Assembly: GCA_963777285.1 (NCBI GenBank)
Contig: CAVZPR010000001.1
Coordinates: 310,001 to 374,000, forward strand
Reading direction: 5' to 3'
Source: JAFARE01 sp963777285
GTDB lineage: Bacteria > Chloroflexota > Dormibacteria > Aeolococcales > Aeolococcaceae
DNA length: 64,000 bases
Below, piece after piece: positions 19,416-28,380 of the stretch. The notes under the pieces are model-generated. The model saw nothing but the letters and a program-made list of their open reading frames with translations, had not been told where the DNA came from and ran no database searches. Each line of letters opens with the position of its first letter. Position 1 is the stretch's first letter. The translations under genes and the position numbers were made by a program.

Positions 19416-20917
19416 GCGCCGTGCGTGAGACGACGCCCGCGCCCGCCCCGGACAGCTCGGGCGCGGTGCCGACGCGTCCGGCGGGGCTGGGCATGCGAGC
19501 GCTGCGCAACACGCTCCTCATCCTCGTCGCCCGCGTCATCTCCCGGATCGTCGCGCTGATCGCGGTGATCGCGGTGGGCAACTCGCTGGGGGACACGCGC
19601 TTCGGCGAGATGCAGACGGCGATCACCTACGTGGGGCTGGTCAGCACGCTGACCGATCTCGGCTTCTCCGCGCTCTACGTGCGCGAGGGCGCGCGCGACG
19701 TGCGATCCATCGGCCGCTTCTGGAACAACATCGCCTCGGTCAAGCTGCTGGGGTCGGCGGTGAGCCTGCCGCTACTGCTCGGGTTCCTGTACCTCGCCGG
19801 GCTGCGCTCGCTGCTGCTTCCATCGTTCGCCATCCTCATCCTGTCCGGGTACCAGCTGCTGCTGCGCAACACGCTCTACGCGATGCAGCAGCTGACATTC
19901 GAGATCATCGAGATCGTTCCCGAGACGCTGGTGGTGCTGGCGCTCGTGCTGGTCGGCGCGCACCTGGGGGCCGACGCCGGCTACTACCTGTGGGCATACG
20001 CCGCCAGCTACGCGCTCGCGGGCGTGTACTTCGGCGTGGTGCTGTACGCCAAGGGCGTGCTGCGGCCGCGCTGGAGCCTCGACCTCTCGCTGCTGCGCCC
20101 CTGGGTGCGCGCCGCCGTCCCGCTGGGCATCACGTTCGTGATCACCACCGTGTACTTCAAGGTCGACGTGCCCATCCTGCAGCGCTTCCGTCCCTACGAC
20201 GAGGTGGGCTGGTACACGTTCGCGTACAAGCCCTTCGAGTTGCTCCTGTTCGTTCCCTTCACGCTGCGCGGCGTCGTGTTCCCGCTGCTCTCGCTGTACC
20301 ACAAGCGCGCGCCGGACCGCGTGCTGTTCCTGGCGGAGAAGTTCTACAAGGCACTGGTGCTGCTCGGCTGGCCCGTGACCGTGGGCGTGTTCCTGCTGGC
20401 GCCGCAATTCAACAGCCTGCTCGACCTCTATCCGAACTCCGAACCGGCGCTGCGCATCCTGGCGCTGGCCATCGTGTTCATGTTCGCCGACAATACATTC
20501 GCCGCCACGCTGAATGCGATCGACAAGCAGAACGTCTTCGCCGCCGTGGCCATGGTGGGGCTGGTCATCAACGTCGGGGTAAACCTGGTGGTGATCCCGC
20601 GGTTCGGCTACATCGGCGCCAGCTGGGCAGTGGTGGTCACAGAGGCAGCGCTCGTCATCGTGGGATGGTTCGTGCTGCGAGCGCAGCTGGGAGTCATCCA
20701 CGTGGTCCGTTCCTCGTGGAAGGTGGCCGTGGCGGGCCTGGTCATGGGTGCATTCATCTACGTCGTCAATCCCCAGGGGAGGTTGATGCTGTTCGTGGTC
20801 GTGCTGGCTTCGGCCGCCATCTACTTCCTGGTGCTCTTCGCGCTGCGCATCGCCGACGCCGAGGAGTTGAGCCTGATACGCAATGCGCTGCACCTGAGCC
20901 GCGCCACGGCGGACTGA
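19412..20917 (+). CDS. polysaccharide/lipid flippase (Wzx-like, MOP superfamily)
   Basis: 501 residues with about 14 hydrophobic helices. GMRALRNTLLILVARVISRIVALI opens the first helix, ISRIV and GDTRFGEMQTA follow as in oligosaccharide flippases, and the PRFGYIGASWAVVVTE motif lies near helix 11. It would move lipid-linked sugars across the membrane. It is coupled by ATGA to the SOS-controlled exonuclease gene, so it may share that promoter, an odd pairing. No glycosyltransferase adjoins. Confidence 0.82.
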   Translation: MSAVRETTPAPAPDSSGAVPTRPAGLGMRALRNTLLILVARVISRIVALIAVIAVGNSLGDTRFGEMQTAITYVGLVSTLTDLGFSALYVREGARDVRSIGRFWNNIASVKLLGSAVSLPLLLGFLYLAGLRSLLLPSFAILILSGYQLLLRNTLYAMQQLTFEIIEIVPETLVVLALVLVGAHLGADAGYYLWAYAASYALAGVYFGVVLYAKGVLRPRWSLDLSLLRPWVRAAVPLGITFVITTVYFKVDVPILQRFRPYDEVGWYTFAYKPFELLLFVPFTLRGVVFPLLSLYHKRAPDRVLFLAEKFYKALVLLGWPVTVGVFLLAPQFNSLLDLYPNSEPALRILALAIVFMFADNTFAATLNAIDKQNVFAAVAMVGLVINVGVNLVVIPRFGYIGASWAVVVTEAALVIVGWFVLRAQLGVIHVVRSSWKVAVAGLVMGAFIYVVNPQGRLMLFVVVLASAAIYFLVLFALRIADAEELSLIRNALHLSRATAD

Positions 20918-20926
20918 AGCTCGGCG

Positions 20927-22519
20927 CTACGCGTGTGGAGCCGCAGCCGTCGTCGTCGTGCCGCCGGTCATCGAGCGTCCCAGGTCCTGCAGGATCGCCA
21001 TCGCCGCGTTGCGGCCGTTGGCGGCGATGACGCTGCCGCCGGGATGCGTCGCGGCGCCGCACATGTAGAGGCCCGCGACCGGGGTGCGCGGCGCGAAGCG
21101 GCGCTGCCACATCTGCTCCGGGAGGCACTCACCCTGGAAGATGTGGCCGCCACCCAGTCCGACGTGCTCCTCGATGTCCGGTGGCGCGAGCACCTGGCGC
21201 TGCTCGATGCAGTCCGCGACGTCCGGCGCCACGCGTGCGATCTCGGCGATCACCGCGTCCGCGACGGATTCGCGCGCCTCCTCCCACGTGGTCTCCGCCA
21301 GCGTGTATGGCGCGTACTGGGCGAACACGCTCATGACGTGGCGTCCCGGAGGCGCGACGGTCGTGTCGTACGCGCTGTGGAAGTACAGCTCTGCCCAATG
21401 CGGGGCCGCGACCCCGCGCCGGCTCTGCTCGTACGCCGCCTGCGTGGCGTCGAGACTGCGCGCCACCGTGACCATGGCGCGGTGCGGCTGCTCGCCGTCG
21501 CGTGCCGCCGTGAAGCGTGGCAGGCGTCGCAGCGCGCAGTTGACCTTGATCACCGGACCCTCCATTCGCCACGCGGCGACGCGTTGCACGAACGCCGCCG
21601 GCGCATCGGCGCCGCACAGCCGCAGCGTGGCGCGGGGATCCGCGTTGCTGACCACGGTGCGTGCGGCGATGCGCGTCCCATCCTCGAGGAACACGGCGTC
21701 TCCTGGTTCGGCCCGCGCCATCGAAACGCCGCTGACGATCAGCGCACCGGCGGCGCGCGCGGCGTCCGCCAGCGCGAACGACACGGTGCCCATGCCGCCG
21801 CTCACGAATCCCCAGCCGCCCGGCCGGCCTTCCAGCGTTCCCATGCTGTGCATCGCGTGGATGGCTGCCGTGCCGCGGTCGCGCGGCCCGGCCCACGTGC
21901 CGATGAGCCCCTGGCCGTGCAGCGCGGTGCGCATGCGCTCGTCGCGCACGTGCCGCTCCACAACGTCGCCGATCGGCTCCTCGAACATGACCTCCACGAG
22001 TTCGGGGTCGTTGCCCAAGAGGTCCTCGATCTCGTCGCGTGCAGGCGCGTCGCCGAGCCACGTGTCGCGCGACGGCGACCTCAGGGCGCTGCGGATGCGC
22101 GCGAAGAGACGCTCGTAGCGCGCGTAGCCGCCGGCGTCGCCCGGCGCCAGCGCGGCCACCTCGGCGCGGCTGCGGTCCGAGTCGTCCCACAGCGTCAGCG
22201 ACGTGCCGTCCTCGAACGGGCACCAGAGGTGCGGGTCGATGGGGTGCACCGCATAGCCACGCTCACGCAGGCCGAGCTCCTCGACGACCAGCGGGTGGAG
22301 CAGTCCGACGACATACGCGCAGGGGCTCACCACATAGCCGGGGTCGGCGAACGGGTGCTCCAGCGTGCAGGCGCCGCCGATCCTTGCGCGCGCCTCGAGG
22401 ACCAGGACAGACAGACCGGCGCGTGCCAGGTACGCGGCGCACGTGAGACCGTTGTGCCCGGCGCCGGCGATGACCACGTCCCAGGTCTTGCGCGTGACGT
22501 CGTCGAGAGCGCTGGTCAC
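20927..22519 (-). CDS. FAD/NAD(P)-dependent oxidoreductase, phytoene desaturase-like (PYROXD2 type)
   Basis: 530 residues. The dinucleotide-binding motif VVIAGAGHNGLTCAAYLARAG ends in the acidic ribose-binding LVLEA. It continues with RIGGAC and closes with the second FAD site MCGAATHPGGSVIAANGRNAA. The GHNGL variant is typical of the PYROXD2/COG1233 group, distinct from carotenoid desaturases. Substrate unknown. GTG start, sharing GTGA with the upstream quinone oxidoreductase gene. Confidence 0.85.
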   Translation of the reverse strand: MTSALDDVTRKTWDVVIAGAGHNGLTCAAYLARAGLSVLVLEARARIGGACTLEHPFADPGYVVSPCAYVVGLLHPLVVEELGLRERGYAVHPIDPHLWCPFEDGTSLTLWDDSDRSRAEVAALAPGDAGGYARYERLFARIRSALRSPSRDTWLGDAPARDEIEDLLGNDPELVEVMFEEPIGDVVERHVRDERMRTALHGQGLIGTWAGPRDRGTAAIHAMHSMGTLEGRPGGWGFVSGGMGTVSFALADAARAAGALIVSGVSMARAEPGDAVFLEDGTRIAARTVVSNADPRATLRLCGADAPAAFVQRVAAWRMEGPVIKVNCALRRLPRFTAARDGEQPHRAMVTVARSLDATQAAYEQSRRGVAAPHWAELYFHSAYDTTVAPPGRHVMSVFAQYAPYTLAETTWEEARESVADAVIAEIARVAPDVADCIEQRQVLAPPDIEEHVGLGGGHIFQGECLPEQMWQRRFAPRTPVAGLYMCGAATHPGGSVIAANGRNAAMAILQDLGRSMTGGTTTTAAAPHA

Positions 22520-23499
22520 GCCGCCCCGACCCGCAGCACGACCTTGCCCATGACCTCGCCATTCTGCAGGGCGCGATGCGCCCGCGCCGCCTCGGCGAGC
22601 GGCACGACCCGGTCGATGACCGGACGCACAGCGCCGCCGGCGAGGAGCGGCAGCACCATCTCCGCGAATGCGGCGACGATGGCCGCCTTCTGGTCGCGCG
22701 GCCGCGCCCGCAGTGCAGTGGCCACAACCGTCGCGCGCCTGCTCATCAGCCGCGCCAGGTCGAGCGGCGCGCCGGTCCCACCCTGCAGCCCGATGACCAC
22801 CAGGCGCCCGTCGGCGGCGAGCGCGTCGACGTTGCGCTCCAGGTACGAGGCGCCCATGACGTCGAGGATCACGTCGGCCCCGCGGCCCTCCGTGGCGTCG
22901 CGAACGCGCTCAACGAAGTCCTCGGCCGTGTGGTCGACCGTCCACCGGGCACCCAGCTCGCGGGCCCGCTCCAGCTTGGCCGGCGAGCCCGCCGTGGCGA
23001 TCACGGTGCATCCCGCATGCCGTGCCAGCTGCACCGCGGCGCTGCCCACGCCGCCCGCGCCACCGTGCACCAGCACAGCCTCACCAGGTTGAAGGCGGGC
23101 GCGGCTGAAGAGTGCGTCGTGCGCGGTGATGAACACCTCGGGGATTCCGCCGGCGTTGACCAATTCGATCCCGCCTGGCACAGCGGTCACCTGCGACGCC
23201 GGTGCGCGAGCCACCTCGGCGTAGCCGCCGCCCTCGATCAGCGCCATGACCCGGTCGCCGGCACGCCAACGCCCCGCACCGTCCGGCTGGATCACCTCGC
23301 CGGACACCTCGAGGCCGAGGATCTCCGAAGCGCCGGGTGGCGGCGGGTAGAACCCCATCCGCTGCAGCAGGTCGGCACGGTTCACCCCCGCTGCCACAAC
23401 CCGGATGAGCACGTCGCCGGGGCCGGCCGCGGGCTCCGCGACGTCGTCGACGCGCAGGACCTCGGGGCCGCCGGGCTGGTCGGCGACGATCGCTCTCAC
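22516..23499 (-). CDS. zinc-free NAD(P)H quinone oxidoreductase (PIG3/QOR family)
   Basis: 327 residues. MDR fold with GVNRADLLQRMGFYPPPPGA, ILGLEVSGEV and the NADPH motif HGGAGGVGSAAVQLA; the zinc-ligand cysteines of alcohol dehydrogenases are absent. PIG3-like proteins reduce quinones. It is the first gene of a coupled two-gene unit with the FAD oxidoreductase. Confidence 0.87.
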   Translation of the reverse strand: MRAIVADQPGGPEVLRVDDVAEPAAGPGDVLIRVVAAGVNRADLLQRMGFYPPPPGASEILGLEVSGEVIQPDGAGRWRAGDRVMALIEGGGYAEVARAPASQVTAVPGGIELVNAGGIPEVFITAHDALFSRARLQPGEAVLVHGGAGGVGSAAVQLARHAGCTVIATAGSPAKLERARELGARWTVDHTAEDFVERVRDATEGRGADVILDVMGASYLERNVDALAADGRLVVIGLQGGTGAPLDLARLMSRRATVVATALRARPRDQKAAIVAAFAEMVLPLLAGGAVRPVIDRVVPLAEAARAHRALQNGEVMGKVVLRVGAA

Positions 23500-23543
23500 G
23501 GGGCCGGTCCCGTGGGTGACCTCACGCCACCCGGCGCCTGCGC

Positions 23544-24821
23544 CTAGGAGATGTGGCCGGAGGCGGCCGGCGTGGAGCCCGTGGACACCTCGGCGCTGCC
23601 CCCCGGGCTGTTCGCGAAGCTGCTGAACGGGATCTGCCAGTCCGCCTCGCCGTTGGTGATGTCCGCGATGTTCGTCGTGTGCTTGACGACCACGACGTCA
23701 CCCACAAGGCTCCAGTTGTAGAACGTGATGGCGCGAGCGGTGCTCAGGTTGACGCAGCCGTGCGACACGTCGTAGTGGCCCTGGGCATAGACCGACCACG
23801 GGGCCGCGTGGATGAAGAAGCCATTGGTGGAGATGGCCGTGTCGTAGTAGACGTTCTCGTCGTAGAACTGCGAACCGCCGGGGACGCATGCCGCGGAGGT
23901 GTGGAAGGTCGCGCACGAGTTCATTTTCACCACGTACGACTTGTACAGCACCACCAGGGTTCCGGACAGGGTTCTGAACCCGGGTTTGCCAAGGCTCACC
24001 GGCCACGTGTCGATCAGCTTGTCGTTCGAGAACACCTGCATCATGTGCGTGCTGTCGTCGATGACCGACACGTGCTTCGCGCCCACCGTGAAGCTGGAGC
24101 TCCAATCACCGAGGCCCCACACGCCGTTGCCGGCGTCGAAGCCCTTGAGGTTGGCGTTCACCTGCACCTTGGTGCCGCTGGGCCAGTAGCTCTCGGGCCT
24201 GAAGTGCACCGTGTTGCTGGAGAACCAGTGCCAGGCGCCGACGATGCCCGGCGTGGACGTCACCTGGATGCGCTGCACCAGCGCCGCCTTGCGGTCGTCA
24301 GGGATCGAGGTGTTGAAGGTGAGGTCGATGGGCTCGCCCACGCCGACGGTCTCGCCGCTCCACGGCGTCACGTTGGTTCTCAGGCGGCCCTGCGCCGTGA
24401 GCGTGGAGAAGGTGACGTGCGCGCTCACCGACTGACCGGCGCCGTTGCTCGCCGTCGCCTGGATCGTGTACGTCGCGTCGGAGTCCAGACCGGTGGCCAG
24501 CTGCCACGTGCGGCTGTCCGCGGACAGCAGTCCCGCCGGCGCCGGCGCCACACCGGCCTCCTGCACGCTGACGGCGGTGATGTGGCCCGAGTCGGCGGTG
24601 ACCACCACCGGCGCGTCGAGCGCCACTCCACGGCTCCGGTCACTCGGGGTCAGTGTCAGATGCGGGGCGGCCACCGCGGCAACCGCGGCGCCGGGGCTGC
24701 CGTGCGCAGCGGCACCGGACGTCGTCTGCGTGCCGGGAAGCGTGCACGACGCAAGCACCAACGCGAGTGCACCCGTGCCGCCGATCAGCGCCGCACGCTC
24801 GGGCCACCAGCGTCCCACCAT
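23544..24821 (-). CDS. lipoprotein L,D-transpeptidase with Ig-like domains (LppS/LdtMt2 type)
   Basis: 425 residues. Lipobox LVLASC puts the lipidated Cys at 26. Two Ig-like domains follow (about 55-145 and 150-255). The YkuD catalytic domain has FFIHAAPW and the active-site SHGCVNLS. Such enzymes make 3-3 cross-links in peptidoglycan on the outer face of the membrane. The order of parts matches mycobacterial LdtMt2/LppS and supports an actinobacterial-type cell wall. Confidence 0.92.
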   Translation of the reverse strand: MVGRWWPERAALIGGTGALALVLASCTLPGTQTTSGAAAHGSPGAAVAAVAAPHLTLTPSDRSRGVALDAPVVVTADSGHITAVSVQEAGVAPAPAGLLSADSRTWQLATGLDSDATYTIQATASNGAGQSVSAHVTFSTLTAQGRLRTNVTPWSGETVGVGEPIDLTFNTSIPDDRKAALVQRIQVTSTPGIVGAWHWFSSNTVHFRPESYWPSGTKVQVNANLKGFDAGNGVWGLGDWSSSFTVGAKHVSVIDDSTHMMQVFSNDKLIDTWPVSLGKPGFRTLSGTLVVLYKSYVVKMNSCATFHTSAACVPGGSQFYDENVYYDTAISTNGFFIHAAPWSVYAQGHYDVSHGCVNLSTARAITFYNWSLVGDVVVVKHTTNIADITNGEADWQIPFSSFANSPGGSAEVSTGSTPAASGHIS

Positions 24822-24931
24822 CTACCTCCACCGTACCATTGTTCGATCGCAGCGGGCCTGACGCGTGCCCGCACAGTGCCAACGTCGCCGCAACTCCGTC
24901 GGTTTCGACGGGTGAGGACGCAGCAGATTCA

Positions 24932-25759
24932 ATGGTACCGCCTCTGATCTCGGCCGCAGAGCTGGCCGACGCGCTGGACAGCGCCTCCGCACCGGTGCTG
25001 CTCGACGTGCGCTGGTCGCTGGGCGGGCCGCCCGGTGTCGACGAGTACCGGCGCGGGCACGTCCCGGGGGCGAGCTTCGTCGACCTCGACGCAGAGCTGG
25101 CGGCGCCACCGGGGCGTGGCGGCCGCCACCCGCTGCCCGATGCCGCCGCGTTCGAGACCGCGATGCGCCGCCACGGCGTCGGAGCCGGTCCGGTCGTCGT
25201 GTACGACGCGTCATCCGGACTGGCGGCCGCGCGCGCCTGGTGGACGCTGCGCTATTTCGGCCACACCGACGTCCGCATGCTCGACGGTGGGTTCGCCGCA
25301 TGGACCGGCGCGGGCCTCCCGCTGAGCCGCGACGAGGCACGGCCGCGGCCCGGCGACTTCAGTGCCCGCCCTGGCGGGATGCCGCTGCTGGACGCCGCCG
25401 CGGCGGCGTCGCTCGCCCATTCCGGGGTCCTGCTGGACGCCCGCGCGCCGGAGCGCTTCCGCGGCGAGCACGAGCCCGTCGACCCGGTGGCGGGGCACAT
25501 CCCGGGTGCGCGAAACCTGCCCAGCACCGCCACCGTCGACGAGCACGGCCGGCTCCTGGCGCCACAGGAGCTGCGCGCCCAGTTCGCCGCCGCGGGGGCG
25601 CTGCCCGGTGCCGCGGTGGGCGCGTACTGCGGCTCCGGCGTGACCGCGGCGCAGCTGGTTCTGGCGCTGGCCGTGGCCGGCGTCGACGCGGCGCTTTACG
25701 CCGGGTCCTGGAGCGAGTGGATCGCGGACCCGTCGCGGCCCGTCGCCTCGGGTCCCTGA
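24932..25759 (+). CDS. tandem-rhodanese sulfurtransferase (thiosulfate/3-mercaptopyruvate type)
   Basis: 275 residues, two rhodanese domains. Domain 1 is inactive (YDASSGLAAARAWW in place of Cys) and domain 2 carries the catalytic Cys in YCGSGVTA. CGSGVTA is closer to mercaptopyruvate sulfurtransferases than to CRKGVTA thiosulfate enzymes. The ATG at 24932 opens the first domain (LISAAELADAL). Confidence 0.87.
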   Translation: MVPPLISAAELADALDSASAPVLLDVRWSLGGPPGVDEYRRGHVPGASFVDLDAELAAPPGRGGRHPLPDAAAFETAMRRHGVGAGPVVVYDASSGLAAARAWWTLRYFGHTDVRMLDGGFAAWTGAGLPLSRDEARPRPGDFSARPGGMPLLDAAAAASLAHSGVLLDARAPERFRGEHEPVDPVAGHIPGARNLPSTATVDEHGRLLAPQELRAQFAAAGALPGAAVGAYCGSGVTAAQLVLALAVAGVDAALYAGSWSEWIADPSRPVASGP

Positions 25760-25840
25760 GCATCGCGCGCTGACGGCGGATCGAATGTAGAGTTCGGCGC
25801 GGAGTGGGGGAGCTCGTGGCTGCACACGGGGAAGCCCTGC

Positions 25841-27062
25841 ATGAGATCCGTAATCCCTGCGCGCTGGATGCGGCGCATCCCGATGTCGAACGACCGCGAG
25901 CTGCGCATCGCTCGCGGCGAGGGCTCGTACCTGTGGGACGACGACGGCGTGCGCTACCTCGACCTCGACACAGGCCGCGGTTCGCTGCTGCTGGGACACG
26001 CGCACCCCGCGGTGCTGTCGGCGGTGGAACGCCAGCTGCGTCGCGTCAGCGCTGCGCACCACACGTTCGAGAGCGACGCGCGCGACGAGCTGTTCGACGT
26101 CCTCAGCACGATGCTTCCCGGCGCACTCACGCACGCGCTGCTGGTCGACACCGGCGGCGAGGCGGTCGACGCCGCGGTGCGCGCCGCGCGCATCGCCACG
26201 GCTCGCCCTCGCGTCATCACCATGGAGCGTTCGCAGCACGGCGCGGCGCCCGGCGACGAGCGCCACGAGCGCGTGCCCTTCGGCGACGCAGCCGCGCTCG
26301 AAGTCACGGCTCGACGAGTCCGTCGCCGCCGTCGTGGTCGAGCCGCTGCAAGCGGACGCCGGCGTGCGGGTTCCACCGGACGGATACCTGGCCGCGGTGG
26401 CGGCGAGCTGCGAGCGGTGGGGTGCGCTGCTCGTCGTCGACGAGAGGCAGACGGCGCTGCGCACGGGGACCGTGCTGGCGTGCAGCTCGGACGGTGTGAC
26501 GCCTGACATCGTCTGCATGGCTCACTGCCTGGCGGGCGGCTTTCCTCTCGGCGTCATGGCGGCGAAGCACGGCGTGGCGCGCCATCTCGCCGGCCGCGGC
26601 GGCTGGTTCGTCAGCGCCGACTCGGCCAATCCGATCATCTGCGCGGCGGCGGCGGCGACGCTCGTGGTCGCCACCGGTGTCTCGGTGCAGGCGGCCGCCG
26701 CCACGACCGGGGAGCACCTGCAGGCGCGGCTGCGCGCTCTGCGCCTACCGGAGATCCGAGCCGTGCGAGGCCGGGGACTCATGGCCGCCGTGGAGCTTCA
26801 CCACGGCGGCCACCTGGTGGCGCGGGAGCTGCAGCAGCGCGGTGTTCTGGTCATCTACGACGGAAACGGCATCATCCGCATGCTGCCGCCGCTGACCGTC
26901 ACGCGGCAGCAGGTGGACACGGCCGCGGAGCAGCTGGCGAGTGCGATCCGCGCGGTGCGACGCAAGCCCCGTGCCCCGCATGGCGACTCGGACGCCGTGA
27001 CGCTCCCGGGCGTGCCCGCGAAGCGCGGATCGGCGGCGCTGCGCCACGCGACGGACGCCTAG
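25841..27062 (+). pseudogene. class III aminotransferase homologue, frameshifted and lacking the PLP lysine
   Basis: Two frames together make one protein. The first (25841 to about 26305) gives ARGEGSYLWDDDGVRYLDLDTG, GHAHPAVLSAV and LLVDTGGEAVDAAVRAAR, which is the aminotransferase N-half. The second (about 26310 to 27062) resumes with LDESVAAVVVEPLQADAGVRVPPDGY, the normal next segment, so an extra base near 26300-26310 breaks the gene. The active-site stretch that should read G-K-G-x-GGG-x-P-[LI]-G reads MAHCLAGGFPLG: no Lys at the Schiff-base position. VDEVQTG is likewise VDERQTA. It is either a decayed gene or a non-PLP relative split by a sequencing error. Confidence 0.75.
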
Positions 27063-28225
27063 GCGAGCCGCTCCACGACCATCGCCATTCCCTGGCCTCC
27101 GCCCACGCACATCGTCTCCAGCCCGATCGTCTTGTCCATGGTGCGCAGATCGTTGAGCAGCGTGCAGAGGATGCGGGCGCCCGTCATGCCGAAGGGATGG
27201 CCGAGCGCGATCGCGCCGCCGTGCGGATTGAGGCGCTCGTCGTAGGGGTCGATGCCGATGCCGCGCGCCGACGGGATCACCTGCGCGGCGAAGGCCTCGT
27301 TGATCTCCACGACGTCGACGTCGTCGATGCTCATCGACGCACGCTGCAGCGCCTGCCGTGACGCCTCGATGGGACCCAGTCCCATGTATTCCGGAGCAAG
27401 CGACGTGAGGCCGGTCGAGACGATGCGTGCCAGAGGGGCGATGCCGAGGTCGCGCGCGCGGGTGTCCGACATGACCACCACGGCCGCGGCGCCGTCGTTG
27501 AGCGGGCACGCGTTCCCCGCCGTCACGGTGCCTCCCTCACGGAACGCCGGCTGCAGCGTGGCCAGCTTCTCCAGGCTCGTCTCGCGCCGTGGACCGTCGT
27601 CCTTGGCGAACACGCCTCCACCGTCGGGCAGCTCGACCGGGATGATCTCGCGGGCAAAGAAGCCGTCGTCCTGCGCCGCGACGGCACGCTGCTGGCTGCG
27701 CAGCGCGAAGCGATCCTGCTCCTCGCGCGAGATCTCCTCGCGAGCGGCGACGTTCTCCGCCGTCTGCCCCATGGTGATGTAGATGTCGGGGAATCCCTCG
27801 GCGTTGCCCGGTTCCAGCCGTTCGTTGCGACAGGTGGGGATGTCGCTGGTGCCGTTCAGGTATCGCGACACGCACTCAACTCCGACGCTGAGGAAGGCGT
27901 CGCCCTCGCCGCAGCGGATGGCGTGCGCGGCGATGCGCGTGGTCTGCAGCGAGGAGGCGCAGTAGCGGGTCACGGTGGTGCCCGGCACCTCGAGGCGCGC
28001 CAGGATGCTGACCACCCGGCCCAGGTTGAACCCCTGCTCGCCGCCCGGAAGCCCGCAGCCACAGATCAGGTCCTCGATCTCGTCCCGCGGCAGCTGCGGC
28101 ACCCGGTCGAGCACCTGGCCGACGATGAACGCCGCGAGGTCGTCCGGCCTGACGTTGACCAGCGACCCCTTCATGGCTCTGCCGATCGGCGAGCGGCCGG
28201 CGGCGACGATGACCGGTTCGGGCAT
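27059..28225 (-). CDS. acetyl-CoA acyltransferase (thiolase)
   Basis: 388 residues. All three thiolase catalytic sites are present: Cys in VTRYCASSLQT, His in GGAIALGHPFGMTGAR and Cys in CVGGGQGMA. It cleaves 3-ketoacyl-CoA in beta-oxidation. ATG at 28225 (MPEPVIVAAGRSPIG) is the family start; an open frame to 28261 adds a non-conserved Thr/Ser-rich leader. It is divergent from the AcrA1-like reductase gene, and both fit fatty-acyl metabolism. Confidence 0.92.
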   Translation of the reverse strand: MPEPVIVAAGRSPIGRAMKGSLVNVRPDDLAAFIVGQVLDRVPQLPRDEIEDLICGCGLPGGEQGFNLGRVVSILARLEVPGTTVTRYCASSLQTTRIAAHAIRCGEGDAFLSVGVECVSRYLNGTSDIPTCRNERLEPGNAEGFPDIYITMGQTAENVAAREEISREEQDRFALRSQQRAVAAQDDGFFAREIIPVELPDGGGVFAKDDGPRRETSLEKLATLQPAFREGGTVTAGNACPLNDGAAAVVVMSDTRARDLGIAPLARIVSTGLTSLAPEYMGLGPIEASRQALQRASMSIDDVDVVEINEAFAAQVIPSARGIGIDPYDERLNPHGGAIALGHPFGMTGARILCTLLNDLRTMDKTIGLETMCVGGGQGMAMVVERLA

Positions 28226-28245
28226 GAGACGAGCACCTCGGGAAG

Positions 28246-28261
28246 TTGACGTGTGTGTCAA
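28246..28261. promoter_or_regulatory. possible operator: 5-bp inverted repeat between thiolase and reductase genes
   Basis: TTGACGTGTGTGTCAA has arms TTGAC/GTCAA around a 6-bp centre, just upstream of the thiolase start in the divergent region. It could be a TetR-type or -35-overlapping site. Short arms make chance occurrence possible. Confidence 0.3.
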
Positions 28262-28380
28262 TTGTGCTCGCCGGCCCCTGCGATCTGCACCGACAGCGGT
28301 GGAGTCGCGCCTGCAGGAGTGTTCGGGCTGGCTCTATCCTCGCCGCGGCAGCGGTGGACCTGCTGACAGGAGTGGAGCCC

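Noticed and set aside
26295..26312. Programmed frameshift in the aminotransferase-like gene
   Set aside because: No slippery run or downstream structure is visible at the shift; decay or sequence error is simpler.
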